From positions 1,755,346 through 1,819,345 of the forward strand of contig CM074761.1 in assembly GCA_037355855.1 (NCBI GenBank): DNA of 64,000 nucleotides. Reading direction: 5' to 3'. A program made the position numbers and the translations under genes. How positions within the stretch are numbered: position 1 is the stretch's first letter; every line of letters begins with the position of its first letter. Shown piece by piece: positions 1-10,926 of the stretch. The stretch comes from Pseudo-nitzschia pungens. Lineage: Eukaryota; Bacillariophyta; Bacillariophyceae; Bacillariales; Bacillariaceae. The notes below the pieces were generated by a model. The model was not told the origin of the DNA, made no database searches, and saw only the letters and a list, made by a program, of their open reading frames with translations.

Positions 1-1000
1 AAGGAGACTGACCGAGCTGGAGGGAACCACAGTGGGGAAGATGGAGATGAAGAAAACTCAGATGACGAAGGCGATTCAGCGGAACGCTCGAGCGAGAGTG
101 CCGCCGTGGACGAAACCGAAAACGACCAAAACGAAAGCGATGATAACGACGATGACGACGACGACGACGAGAATGAACATGAACATGAACATGAACATAA
201 TAATTCTAATCCTCTACCGAAAGCTTCGAGGAGCGCGTCTGAAACCGCAGTCAAAACTAGAAAACAAATGTGGGGTGACATAGAATCCATGCTAGAAATC
301 GAAAAATCGCCTTACGAAGGCAACGAGTGTGCGGAAGTGGGTGAAGATTGTTTCGAAGAGTTGAGGACTTTGATGCACAATACAGGAAGGCGGGGTCACA
401 TCAACCCCAAAATGATAGCTTTGCTGGGAGACAAACTCGCTGTTGCTCTATGCAATGCGCATTATGAAATCGGAAAATCAGGAATTCTATACAGTGCCAA
501 TTGGAGGGAGGGAAAGATTCGAGATAGCGACTTTGGTTGGATTCCAAAAAGGCAACTCCTTCTATGCCTCCATGAACACAGATTTGCGAGAGGCAGTGAA
601 AGTCTCTTGCAAGCAGTGGCGAAAAATCTCGACTGCACGCAACTTGTTTTGGATGCAATGAATATGTGGAACTTAACCCTAGACTATCCGAATCTAGGTC
701 TCGACGAGAGGTGAGGACACATTTATTTTTGGAACCCAGAAAGTTTCGTGCTACAAATGCGAGATTTTTGTGGCCAGAGCCTTCGCAACTCTGCACATTT
801 TGAATAAGACCCATGAGATCACGCAGTCGCTGACAAAGAAAATTAAGGAGTGTCTAATTATAATGAACAAACACGTCCGACCAAACCAAATCGAACTTGC
901 TAGACTACAGAAGAAGTCACGACAGAGAATCGAACGAACAAACACGGTTGCGAAAATGGACCGTAGCAAGAGCAGCAGGAGTAGCAAAAAACCCAGAAAG
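1..1000 (+). CDS. Unknown acidic protein, 5'-partial, running into an assembly gap
   Basis: The frame is open from the first base, so the start lies outside the window. The first 70 or so residues are very acidic (Asp/Glu runs and an HE dipeptide repeat). A more ordinary globular part follows, with recognisable helices but no domain I can name. This frame stops at TGA 712-714. The +1 frame is open from 698 to the gap at 1001 and reads like protein (for example SCYKCEIFVARAFATLH), ending in a basic Lys/Arg/Ser tail. One extra base between 698 and 712 would therefore join both halves into one gene. A GT at 711 could instead be a splice donor. The basic tail (from about 863) might alternatively be the N terminus of the helicase beyond the gap. 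Function unknown. Confidence 0.5.
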
Positions 1001-1500
1001 NNNNNNNNNNNNNNNNNNNNNNNNNNNNNNNNNNNNNNNNNNNNNNNNNNNNNNNNNNNNNNNNNNNNNNNNNNNNNNNNNNNNNNNNNNNNNNNNNNNN
1101 NNNNNNNNNNNNNNNNNNNNNNNNNNNNNNNNNNNNNNNNNNNNNNNNNNNNNNNNNNNNNNNNNNNNNNNNNNNNNNNNNNNNNNNNNNNNNNNNNNNN
1201 NNNNNNNNNNNNNNNNNNNNNNNNNNNNNNNNNNNNNNNNNNNNNNNNNNNNNNNNNNNNNNNNNNNNNNNNNNNNNNNNNNNNNNNNNNNNNNNNNNNN
1301 NNNNNNNNNNNNNNNNNNNNNNNNNNNNNNNNNNNNNNNNNNNNNNNNNNNNNNNNNNNNNNNNNNNNNNNNNNNNNNNNNNNNNNNNNNNNNNNNNNNN
1401 NNNNNNNNNNNNNNNNNNNNNNNNNNNNNNNNNNNNNNNNNNNNNNNNNNNNNNNNNNNNNNNNNNNNNNNNNNNNNNNNNNNNNNNNNNNNNNNNNNNN
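1001..1500. other. Assembly gap of 500 N
   Basis: Exactly 500 undetermined bases, a usual placeholder length, so the true gap size and the reading frame across it are unknown. Apparent open frames that cross it mean nothing. Confidence 1.
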
Positions 1501-3049
1501 CCAGTTCCAGGAGTCGGTCGACGAAGGAACCATGGAAATTATTGAAACCGCAGAGGTTCCCATTTTGGCCAAAAAAGCTAATGCCCAGACGTGGGATGAT
1601 TTGGGGATCACTTCTACAACGATTCTCGAGAACCTTCGATACGATATGAACTGCCCAAATCCTCTTGCTGTTCAAGAAAAGACAACGCCAGCAATTCTCA
1701 CAGGAAATGACGTGTTGGTAGGAACCTATACAGGAAGCGGAAAGACGTTGTCGTTTTTGGTACCACTTGTACAGCGCTTAATGTGGAATATGGTTGAAGA
1801 TTTTGATGACGATGGCAATGGCGAAATTTCCATCACGAATGACCCTGGACTGGCAGTATTGATTGTCGCCCCCGGCCGGGAGCTTGCCAGTCAGATTGTG
1901 AGCGTGGCGAGAGACCTTCTTCAAGACACGGGATTGACCGTTCAATTAGCGATCGGAGGAACAACTTTCAAGAGGAACTTGGAGCAAATCCGAAAACGCA
2001 AACCAAATATCATCGTTGGAACCCCAGGCCGTATTGCGGAACTCGTAGTTGGGAAACCAGGCGAAAAGTAAGTGTGTTACGTCAGAAGAGTTAGTTTCTG
2101 AATGTACGGTTCTCGTACCTCTTTTTTTGTCTCTCGGCCTTACTATCAACGTGTAAACAAATAATGCGTGCATATCTCACATTCGCCTTTTGTATCCCAT
2201 TGAAGGACCGGTAAATTGAAAATAGGTTCTTTGCAATCTTTAGTGTTGGATGAGTTTGATGCTCTGTTGGAATACAAAGCTCATCGTGACCCAACTCGAG
2301 CTATCATGGAATCACTAAAACGTCGACACGGTAATTCCCTTCAGTCTGTGTTGTGCTCTGCAACAGCGATAGATATTATGGACTCGTCCAAGGTGGTCGA
2401 CTTCTTGCGTCCTGGCTTTGAAACAGCCATGGCAGACGAAGACGACGTACTGGTCACGGATAGGAAGACGAACAGCAAGAACTCTGAGTCGTCCCCTATT
2501 GCAGCTCAAGTGAGTCGCACGGTTCTGCACGGCGTCGTGAATGTGCCTCACAAACGTATGGCCTTGGATGCCGTCCGAAAAATCTTGCACACAGAGCCTA
2601 TCCCGCAACAAATCCTTATATTTGTCGAAAATGCCCGTAAGGTGGATATAGTAGTTGAGAAGCTGGCAGACCGGGGAATCATTGCGGCGCCCTTGCATGG
2701 AGGTATGGGAAGCGAAAAGATGGATCGTGCCGAAGTCAGTCGTGCATTGCGAGAGGGTTACGTAGGTATTGTGGTAGCGACCGAATTGGCGGCTCGTGGT
2801 CTAGATGCACCCCTCTTGACGCATGTCATTAACCTTGATTTGCCAACCGATGCTTCGCATTACGCCCATCGAGCCGGACGGTGCGGACGAGGCGGACGGC
2901 CAGGTGTTGTGATCAACATTACTACATCGCCAAAGGAACGCAAAGTTCCAAAACGATTTGCGGAAACATTGGGAGTGAAGATGTTCACTGCCGAGGCAAG
3001 AGGCGGGAAACTTGTAATGGTCGACCCAAGTACGCAAACGATAGACTGA
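1501..3049 (+). CDS. DEAD-box RNA helicase (DEFD variant), 5'-partial
   Basis: ATP-dependent RNA unwinding enzyme. About 469 residues are visible as exons 1501-2067 and 2206-3049; the intron 2068-2205 begins GTAAGT and ends AAG, joining GEK to TGKLKIG in frame. The motifs appear in order: Q-motif region (TWDDLG...VQEKTTPAIL), motif I TGSGKT, Ia APGRELA, Ib TPGRI, motif II LDEFD, motif III SAT, motif IV ILIFVEN, motif V ATELAARGLDAP and motif VI HRAGRCGRGG. Both RecA domains are present, so the visible part should be catalytically complete. The departures are DEFD instead of DEAD, and APGRELA instead of PTRELA. The N terminus lies in the gap. The C terminus is short and unremarkable. I cannot name the orthologue. 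Confidence 0.93.
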
Positions 3050-3096
3050 ACGATACAATCATCGTACAACCAATATAAAGCTAAAAAATAATAATG

Positions 3097-3339
3097 TTAC
3101 AAGCGACATGCATGCTCGAAAGGCAAGGCATGTTTCGTAAACTCGATTTCCTCCGCGTTTTGGCCGTCTAGAGCAAGACGGTAACTCATAAAAATCAAAG
3201 CTATAGTTGCCACCTCGATAGAAGTAGGAGAAGTTCGGACGTAGTAGTACGGCCACAAGAGGAGAAATTGCCCAAATCCTGGTCGAAGGTATGATTTGGT
3301 CCTGCTTGGTCGAGGGCTTACCTTTGTGAATTGAGACAT
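3097..3339 (-). CDS. Possible small single-pass membrane protein (80 aa)
   Basis: An ATG at 3339 gives an 80-residue basic protein: an Arg/Lys/Pro-rich N terminus (KVSPRPSRTKSYLRPGF), an aromatic stretch (LLLWPYYYVR), one hydrophobic segment (IEVATIALIFMSYRLAL) and a short polar tail. This layout resembles small accessory subunits of mitochondrial membrane complexes, but I cannot assign one. It converges with the helicase, ending 48 bases after it. An upstream ATG at 3432 would add 31 residues of poorer composition. There is no domain evidence, so it could still be a chance frame. Confidence 0.4.
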   Translation of the reverse strand: MSQFTKVSPRPSRTKSYLRPGFGQFLLLWPYYYVRTSPTSIEVATIALIFMSYRLALDGQNAEEIEFTKHALPFEHACRL

Positions 3340-3970
3340 GTTACTGGCCAACTCACATGTTGTGGTTTGTTGATTCAATCGAATGTTTAAAAAAAGTGAA
3401 GTAAGCTTTGACGATCTTGAATCTTGTTGCATACTTCAACTTCGTAATAATGTTACTACTATTCATTTTAATATTATTATCATAATGTTGTGATCTGTTG
3501 TAACCTTACCGTTCAAGTAAGATTAGTACGTACTTTTACATAAGATCTTAGTAGTGGTGCTACTCGTAGTCTTAAACCTTACTTCGTATCTTGATGTATT
3601 TGTATTGCATTGCTTCGTATTCCTTTGCACTGCTATTCAAGATCGGTCTGTCTGTATACCAAACTACCGGTATGTGACCGCACCCTTCGCCAGCAGATGG
3701 TCGGTCTGACCACCGCCGAAATCATCGCGCCACCCCACAAATCGAATCACAGAAATAATTTCCAAACATTCTCGCAACATCTTTTCTGATCTCGAATCGG
3801 AAGAGACAAAACAGGAGACAAAACAAGAATACGGTACCGGTAGGACAAAGACACATTGTTGGAAAGTTTTCAAGAACCAACTACTTTTGACCCCAGAAGG
3901 AGCAACAAGGTTGAAAAACAAGACTCTAATTGATTCGAAACCTTCCATTAGCAGCATCATTTAATCTATC
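3340..3970. other. Intergenic, shared upstream region
   Basis: Lies between a minus-strand small gene and the plus-strand ATAD3 gene, so it would hold both promoters. It contains AT-rich stretches, the palindrome TAAGATCTTA (3541-3550) and TACCGGTA words. No supported gene. Confidence 0.6.
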
Positions 3971-6135
3971 ATGTTCGGTGGCGGTCGCAAAAACAATAAC
4001 GAGGGACAATCCCTATCTTCGGTCATGGTTCCTGAAAATCCGCCGGCCAACAAAGGGAAAGGTGGCAATGTAATGGGATTTGATCCCGAGGGATTGGAGC
4101 GAGCTGCGAAAGCAGCACGTGAGCTAGACGCGAGTAAGAATGCTGCCAGTGCCATTGAACTCATCAAAACACAAGAAGTAACCAAGCAGCACGAGGCGTC
4201 TGCGAAACGAGCCGAAATGGAAGCCTACACCATGCAACAACGTTCACAAAACATCGAACGAGAGGCCGAAGAGGCACGCAAAACTCTAGACGCTCAAACT
4301 CAGCACGAGCGACACCGAGCTGAATATATGGACGAGTTAGAGCGAAAACGACAAGTCGATATGTTGAATGCCCAAAAGTATATGCAAGAGTGAGTTTCCC
4401 ATCGCATCAAAGCTTCCGCACATCCCGACGATGAAGAAACCTCGAATAAATCTCAGAGACACAATATGTTCTCGGTAGTGATGAATTTTACCACCGGTCA
4501 ACTGGTCGAGAAAGCTTTGCAGTGGATGAGTGAATATTGGCGGCGTTTTTCTCTTTCTTACAATGTTTCTTTCTTTGTTTTTCGACGACGACGAAAACGA
4601 CGACAATTTTTGAACATTTTTGGACGTTTTTCATTACTGAACACAATGAACCTTGTTCCGTGCAAAAATAAATCATGAAAATACAGAGAACAACTCAAGA
4701 AGCAAGAAGAAATGGTCGCACGACAAGAAGAGATGCGTCGTAAAACGGCAGAACACGAGGCTGCATTGAAGACTAAGATGGAATTGGCGAAGGCGCAAGC
4801 GCAGGCAGATGGACGGATTCGCCAGGAACGTGAAAATCACGATTTGATTCTAGAGAAACTGAAACAAGAAGCAATCGAAAAACGTGACACTGTCTTGAAG
4901 GGTATTCAGGATGCTGGAAAAATGATCGGGGAGGGACTACAATCGTATCTTGACGACACCACCAAGCTAAGAAACACGGCCTTGACCGTGACCGGCATTG
5001 CTGTCGGAGTCTATACCGCTCGTACATCGATCGGAATTGCCGGGCGATTTGTCGAAGCAAGATTGGGAAAACCGAGTTTGGTTCGTGAAACGAGTCGCTT
5101 CAGTTTTGGACAGCTAGCAAAGCAGCCAGTTCAAACTACGAAGCGTATGTTCGGAGTAGGCACTCAAGAAAAGGATGCATTGAAGGGCATCGTATTGAAG
5201 CCCGAGTTGGATTCACAGTTGACGAAAATTGCAGTCTCGACGGCCAATACGAAGAAGAATAAGGCCCCATTCCGCCACTTGTTGTTGCACGGTAAGTTCT
5301 CATTTTTTGGTACTGTACTGAATTACTGTACTGAATTACATTTTTGAGAGTTCGCGTGAGCAGAGCGAGATTCGCCTGTTATTTTTTCTTTTCTCACCTT
5401 GGTGCTCTGTGCTCTTGACTGATATCTACTACAGGTGCGCCGGGTACAGGAAAAACCATGTTCGCTCGGGGATTGGCGCATCATTCTGGATTAGACTTCG
5501 CTATCTTGACAGGTGGTGATATCGCTCCCCTGGGGCGTGATGCAGTCACGGAGTTACACAAGTTATTTGACTGGGCGAAAACTAGTCGGAAAGGTCTTTT
5601 GTTATTCATCGATGAAGCGGACGCATTCTTGCAAAATCGAGAAACGACTAGAATCAGTGAAGATCAACGTAATGCTTTGAATGCATTTTTGTTCCGAACG
5701 GGTACCGAGTCGAATCAATTTATGATGGTGTACGCCAGTAATCAACCGAATCAGTTTGATCCTGCTCTGTTAGATCGTGTGGATGAAATGGTGGAATTCG
5801 ACCTTCCGGGTATTGAAGAAAGGAGAGAGATGATTGCCATGTACATTGACAAATATTTGATCAAACCTCCCGGTTATGCCAAATCTGTTATCACTGATGG
5901 CATCGGACCAACTGAGATCGAAGAGGCAGTAAAAATGACGGAGGGATTCTCTGGTCGGTCGATTTCCAAACTAGCCATTGCGTGGCAGGCAGCGGCTTAC
6001 GGTACAGAGGGTGCAGTCTTGGACAAGGAAACTTTCTTCAAGACCGTTGAGCATCACAAGCACAGCATGTCGACGAAGGATCAATGGCTTCTTGAAGCAG
6101 AACAACGTGCACGCCTGCTGACAACAGATGCTTAA
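3971..6135 (+). CDS. ATAD3: ATAD3-type mitochondrial AAA ATPase
   Basis: Member of the ATAD3 family, mitochondrial inner-membrane AAA ATPases linked in animals to nucleoid and cristae organisation. Three exons: 3971-4389, 4687-5291 and 5435-6135, coding 574 residues. Introns (297 and 143 nt) have GTGAGT/GTAAGT donors and CAG acceptors. Order: a Gly/Asn-rich start; a long charged coiled-coil (about residues 40-215; the ATAD3 N domain); a hydrophobic segment at about 234-261; then the AAA module with Walker A GAPGTGKT (342-349), Walker B LLLFIDEADAF (about 398) and the sensor/arginine region DPALLDRVDEMVEF. The second intron interrupts the first Gly codon of Walker A. Length and order match the family. 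It lacks an obvious cleavable presequence, as is usual for ATAD3. Confidence 0.95.
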
Positions 6136-6629
6136 AATCATGATATAGCAATAAAATATTTAAACAAGAGCTCCTATACAACGACACGTAATGCAGCGTC
6201 CAAAAGATATGCAATCCCGAGTTGTCTAAATGTCAACGAGGGTTCTACAAAATGTATTCAAAGAAAGTGATCACATTCGTTCCTGATTGGTTTCGATGAA
6301 GAACATTTTATTTTAGCGCTGGGTGGTTGCACTGCTCTATATCGGAACGGTGACTTGGGTCATCAAGACGACTAGTACCAGACAGACACGATTTGACGAC
6401 AATTTGTATCTATTTTCATTTTTCACCGGATACATTATCTACTATATCTCTCCCTCCCTCCCTCCCTGTCTTCGCGTGTGTTTTTGTATTTGTTTTTGTA
6501 TTCAGTGTAGAGAGAGATTTCAGCGATGAAAGATTAGAGAACCAGTTAACCAGAGAACGTCGCATGGATAACTACGAAGTAGTAGTACGGTCGTTATGAT
6601 CATTATTTATCAACGACGTTGGACCTATC
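6136..6629. other. Intergenic between converging genes
   Basis: 3' flanks of ATAD3 and of the minus-strand plastid-type gene. It contains a CTCCCTCCCTCCCTCCC pyrimidine run near 6450-6466. The short open frames here are low-complexity. No supported gene. Confidence 0.6.
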
Positions 6630-7001
6630 TCATGGAGAGATCTTCTTGTTCCAGAAAGATTTCTTGTCATTGTTGTCCTGGAGCCCGACCTTCAAATCAA
6701 AGGTTTTGCGTGCCTCGGGGTTCTTGTACTTTTGCTTGAGGTGCTCCTTGTCAATATTCTTTCGTCTGCGTTCCTTCAAAAGTTCCTGCTGGGCCTCCCA
6801 CTGTTCGTCGAGATCATCCTCAAGGCTGCCGTGTCCATGAATAGGTTCGAAATTGTTGGCTAGATTTCGAAGAATGCGCTCCATGGGATTCTTCGTGGCA
6901 GCAAGCTCTGTCACAGACCCTGCGGTGCGAAGTACCGGTTGAAAAGCGCCTGTCGAGGTCCAAACGAGGGCGAAAAACGCGAGAGATGGTGTTAGTTTCA
7001 T
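6630..7001 (-). CDS. Small plastid-targeted protein of unknown function (123 aa)
   Basis: The ATG at 7001 starts a typical diatom plastid presequence: MKLTPSLAFFALVWTSTGAF is a signal peptide whose cleavage site is followed by Phe (GAF), then a basic, Ser/Thr-containing transit-like segment. The mature part is short, highly charged and probably helical, with acidic (LEDDLDEQWEAQ) and basic (LKERRRKNIDKEHLKQK) stretches and the C terminus SFWNKKISP. No catalytic motif or membrane span. An in-frame ATG 39 codons upstream adds a poor N terminus that would hide the signal, so I reject it. Role unknown; the size suggests a small structural or assembly factor. Confidence 0.75.
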   Translation of the reverse strand: MKLTPSLAFFALVWTSTGAFQPVLRTAGSVTELAATKNPMERILRNLANNFEPIHGHGSLEDDLDEQWEAQQELLKERRRKNIDKEHLKQKYKNPEARKTFDLKVGLQDNNDKKSFWNKKISP

Positions 7002-7429
7002 GGTTTTCAAGTATAGTAGTTCCAGGAGAATTTGCTGTGCTTTTCGTTCATTCAAAAGGAAATGATTTTTTTGTGTTCTCATTCCGTCAAGGAATCCTTT
7101 CTGGAAAAGCTCATACAACCACTCTCACTCTAGCTAGAAGTAGATCCATGGTCAGCGTACCCCTACTGGTACCCGGTACTATCATCCTTTTCACGATGAA
7201 CCAACATCATTGATGGTTCTCAGTTCTTCGAAACCTTGATGCGTTATTTCTTTGTTGATGGATTCCAGATGGAAAAATAAAAAGATCTCATGGGATTGAA
7301 TTTGATTGGGCAATTTGTAGCGACTCGCGACTCACTCATCGGAAAATGAATGGAATGTACACGTACACGTAAGGTTACCTTACGTTATGAACTAAGTTAC
7401 TGTAACGACAGAAAAAAAATACTTCTCGC
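7002..7429. other. Intergenic, promoter side of the small plastid-type gene
   Basis: No supported gene. It holds the near-palindrome GTAAGGTTACCTTAC (about 7370-7384) and leads into the minisatellite. Confidence 0.55.
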
Positions 7430-7995
7430 AATCCGATCCGCACCTCTCTATCGCAAACCAATCCGCACCTCTATCACAATCCGCACCTCTATCGCAAACC
7501 GATCCGCACCTCTATTGCAAACCGATCCGCACCTCTATCGCAAACCAATCCGCACCTCTATCGCAAACCGATCCGCACCTCTATCGCAAACCGATCCGCA
7601 CCTCTATTGCAAACCGATCCGCACCTCTATCGCAAACCAATCCGCACCTCTATCGCAAACCGATCCTCACCTCTATCGCAATCCGCACCTCTATTGCAAA
7701 CCGATCCGCACCTCTATTGTAAACCGCACCTCTATCGCAAACCGATCCGCACCTCTATCGCGTCAACCGATCCGCACCTCTATTGCAATCTGATCCACAC
7801 CTCTATTGCAATCCAATCTGTACCTCTATCGCAAAGCGATCCGCACCTCTATCGCAATCTGATCCGCACCTCTATTGCAATCTGATCCGCACCTCTATCG
7901 CAATCTGATCCGCACCTCTATCGCAATCTGATCCGCACCTCTATCGCAATCTGATCCGCACCTCTACCGCAAACCGATCCGCACCACTATCGCGT
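7430..7995. repeat. Minisatellite with ATCCGCACCTCTAT core
   Basis: About 25 head-to-tail copies of a unit built on ATCCGCACCTCTATCGCA. Most are 23 bp (for example CCG + core + AA) and some are 18 bp where a 5-base linker is missing. Variants change C to T inside TATCGC, and the linker drifts from AAACCG on the left to AATCTG on the right, so the array has sub-families. Because 23 is not a multiple of 3, the array is open in several frames and yields spurious Arg/Pro/Leu-rich frames. A run of nine to ten C follows at about 8029-8039. Confidence 0.95.
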
Positions 7996-8799
7996 CAACC
8001 AGATTGACTAAAAATGAAATTGTAGATTCCCCCCCCCCACCAAATTAATCATCATTAATCCGCCAAATGGTCCAATCGAAGTAAATCCAGATTTCTCAAC
8101 AAAAGATCCTCCTTCTCAAAAAGGGAAAAGTTACAATACGTACCTAATTCCATTTTTTATTGTCTCGTGAGGAGTCCGTTATCTTTAGCACAAAGCAGTC
8201 AGTGCGTCGAAAAACAAATACGAAGGTAATAGTACCAGATGAATAGTTCAGCGGGGATAGTTCGCGAAGACAAATATCTGTGCTGTTGAATGATTTCTGG
8301 GAGCCTCTTCCTCTATCAGAGTAGAATCAATGGTTCTGCCTATATCCAAATTTGATTCAATTAATCCTGTCCTATTACAAGTAGGTTGCCATCCAAATCT
8401 TTTCACCAAGACTTTGCCCAAGGTATTAATCAATCAAACCAAAAACCCTTTGACCAAACGTTTGAATCATAAGATTTCCATTTCATAACAGAAGTCGCGG
8501 ATGCGGCATCGAAGTATCCATCTCTTACTATGATTAATAAATCGAGCATAAACAGACGAATGGCATAAATGCCAGGACATTACACTAGGTTGCCTCGATC
8601 AAATTGTAGCATAAAGTGCTATTAATTGAACAGGACACCAAAATCAGATTAGAAGAAAACAAGTGTGTGTATGTGTGTGTCCTCATCGCAAACCTTTGTA
8701 CTTGGTATTATTGTTTACAGCAATAGTGTGTGCAATCACATCTATAATTAGCGTGAGTGAACGATGTGTAGGCATAGAAAAATCCGACTTACACCACTC
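7996..8799. other. Intergenic
   Basis: Poly-C tract just after the minisatellite, AT-rich sequence, and a TGTGTGTATGTGTGTGT stretch near 8662-8678. No supported gene. Confidence 0.55.
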
Positions 8800-9450
8800 T
8801 CATACAACGTTGTCCTCCGGTAGCCAATAATCGTCGCCGTAATCAAAGCAGATCTCTTCTCCTGCTTCGATATCCCTGATTGAAACAAACCACACTCTTG
8901 GCTTTCCGTCTATCCCTTGATGTAAACTCTTTGGATTTACGTTTGCGGCAGGGGGTGACGCGTGATTCAGAAATCTTGTCCACAAACTGTGATACTCGTC
9001 CTCGGCGTCGACAAAAATCTGCGATGATTGATTTGGAACGTGCACACCGTAGAGATACGTTCCGGTAATGGTTTGTCCTCTTTCGAGACGGGACTTTCTC
9101 CACAAGTCGTCGGCAGGTTGACGGAGATGAGCACAGGACTCCAAATACCGTCTATCTTTTTCTTCCTCGGTCATTACTTCACCTTTGTAATCACCAACGA
9201 CCTGACCAGCGGGGATCCTGACATTGGTAACAACACCTAATCCTTTACCAGGTATTTCTTCCAGGCGAAAATGATCAGGAAGACTTTGGCGTGCCGGGGT
9301 GTTCATCTCCTGTCCAGGTAACCCCGGTGACGATTGAGAGTTTGAACTATTTCCATTTCCAAGGGATGCGACAGAAAATGCTGATATCGGGATGGTCAGT
9401 AGAGTCACGACAAGTGTAAACACTACGGCTGTTCGAGATAGTAAAGACAT
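8800..9450 (-). CDS. SET-domain protein with N-terminal targeting presequence
   Basis: Probable protein-lysine methyltransferase of 216 residues. After a signal peptide ending ISAFS (the Phe-containing diatom plastid motif) and a Ser/Asn/Gly-rich linker comes a compact SET domain: the GKGLGVV start motif, GDYKGEVM, RFLNHASPPAANVNP (the NH core that contacts S-adenosylmethionine) and the C-terminal IEAGEEICFDYGDDYW, with the catalytic-type Tyr. Start chosen at the ATG 9450, because the signal peptide then sits at the extreme N terminus; an in-frame ATG at 9486 adds 12 polar residues. No post-SET Cys cluster is visible. Substrate unknown. The presequence suggests import into plastid or endomembranes rather than a histone role. 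Confidence 0.88.
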   Translation of the reverse strand: MSLLSRTAVVFTLVVTLLTIPISAFSVASLGNGNSSNSQSSPGLPGQEMNTPARQSLPDHFRLEEIPGKGLGVVTNVRIPAGQVVGDYKGEVMTEEEKDRRYLESCAHLRQPADDLWRKSRLERGQTITGTYLYGVHVPNQSSQIFVDAEDEYHSLWTRFLNHASPPAANVNPKSLHQGIDGKPRVWFVSIRDIEAGEEICFDYGDDYWLPEDNVV

Positions 9451-10338
9451 TATCGATTGTCTGGGCTTCGGATTCTTTCCTTTCACTACTAATAATCAAC
9501 TTCATCAACAAACTAGTTGTCGCCATGGCGTCGTCGTACAAAATGCGTCCCCATTCCCCATTGCTTTCCTCAAACGTCACCCTCGAAGATGTCAAAACGT
9601 AAAAAATCTGAAAAAAGAATTTGGGAAAAAAAATATTTTAAAATTTTTAAACAAATTGAAGGAAAACGATGAAAAGTACGAAAAACAGTAAAAATGCAGT
9701 AATTACTACTAACTTATTGTTGGACCGAGGAAAAGGTTCAAAGAATGCCTCAGCTTGAGACATGTGGCTCTAACTTACTAATTACTGTACTCGCTATGAA
9801 TACAAGTGTTTCCGATCGTCCATACGGTGCCGCGAAGCAAGATCATGATTAGGATGGAAAGAAGTACTAGGAGTACCGGTACAAGGATTATAATTTGTAG
9901 GGAAGTTAGCACCACCATGATATTGGTGGGCATAAGGTTCATATCAGCAGATTGATGATTCTTATTACCATTTTCTACTAATCGCTCTTAAGAGTGGCAT
10001 CAACAAAACAGACATCAAAAAATAGCAAATCTTGTATCCCCAAGAAATTGAACCAGAAGTAGTAAGAGGCAGCATGCCAGTGAATACTACGAAGTGCTTC
10101 GTATTTTGCTGCAATTTGAGCGTAGGAGCCAGTACAGTTGCTTTCTCGTAGATGAGAAGAAAGATTATAACATTATTTACTGTAGTAGAAAACACTATCC
10201 AGACGACGACATACGGTGACTTGCCCTGAGTATTAGGTTCCACTATGAATTTTGTTTCTCATGATGCCGTGACGGGGCCTGAGTAGTTCCTATTGTACAT
10301 TGTGGGATCGTGCTATGACTGAGACGCGCTATAAACGG
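9451..10338. other. Intergenic
   Basis: Purine-rich, A-rich stretch near 9596-9690, then mixed sequence. A 92-residue hydrophobic minus-strand frame (9965-10243) has no supporting motif or neighbour signal, so I do not call it. Confidence 0.5.
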
Positions 10339-10926
10339 TCACGCTTTCATCCACTTCAACAGTAGTTCCAGCAATTCAGTCATCAAATCATCGCCTTCGT
10401 CGATTGCAGCGATTTGATTTTGACCATTGCGATTGTCGTCAGTTTTTATGTCGTAGTTGAAGACTACGTTGGAGGCAACGTATGCAGTGAAACCTAGGCA
10501 GGAGCACAAGAGAGTCTGATGAATTCCATAGCAGGCAAGCTGTTGGATACGGGATTTAAACAACCAAGTCGATCTTCGGAAGCTGCGATTGATCAAGTTG
10601 GTGATGCGTTCACATTTACTAAGAACAGTCAAGCGGATCATTCCGATGTCATCATGGTCGGATCCTGCGATTCCCTCACCAACTTTACCCTGAATACCGC
10701 TTGCCTGTGAATTGATCTGTGACTCGTAAAGAGGCGGGCTTCTTTGGAGCAACATTGTTGTTAGAAAGATCTGGCTAAACAGAATCTGAATCTTCGGTAG
10801 GTTCGCCGTGCTTCCCATTGTCTCTAAAGTTTGTTTGGCTGAGATCCAAGTACTTGCGGCAATGGGTTTGATGATTATCGTCGTGAAGTTCATCGCGCTA
10901 TTTGCCATTCTTGCAATAAGATCCAT
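10339..10926 (-). CDS. Hypothetical membrane protein (195 aa), uncertain
   Basis: ATG at 10926. A moderately protein-like frame with hydrophobic segments (about residues 40-60 and the CSCLGFTAYVASNVVF stretch near 140-155) and an acidic C terminus (EGDDLMTELLELLLKWMKA). No known motif. Two further minus-strand frames just upstream (10890-11108 and 11038-11220) could be pieces of a longer spliced gene, but I find no clean splice pair. It may be the 3' exon of such a gene or a chance frame. Confidence 0.35.
   Translation of the reverse strand: MDLIARMANSAMNFTTIIIKPIAASTWISAKQTLETMGSTANLPKIQILFSQIFLTTMLLQRSPPLYESQINSQASGIQGKVGEGIAGSDHDDIGMIRLTVLSKCERITNLINRSFRRSTWLFKSRIQQLACYGIHQTLLCSCLGFTAYVASNVVFNYDIKTDDNRNGQNQIAAIDEGDDLMTELLELLLKWMKA

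Noticed and set aside
751..1675. Frames spanning the N-run
   Set aside because: They are open only because N codons cannot stop; the gap size is arbitrary.
7350..7885. Plus-strand frames with RSAPL/DPHLY repeats
   Set aside because: Produced by the 18/23-bp minisatellite, open in several frames, no signal or domain.
7430..7995. CRISPR-like array
   Set aside because: Units abut with no unique spacers, unit length varies, and the context is eukaryotic.
9965..10243. 92-residue hydrophobic minus-strand frame
   Set aside because: No motif, no splice link to the neighbouring frame, composition expected from AT-rich DNA.
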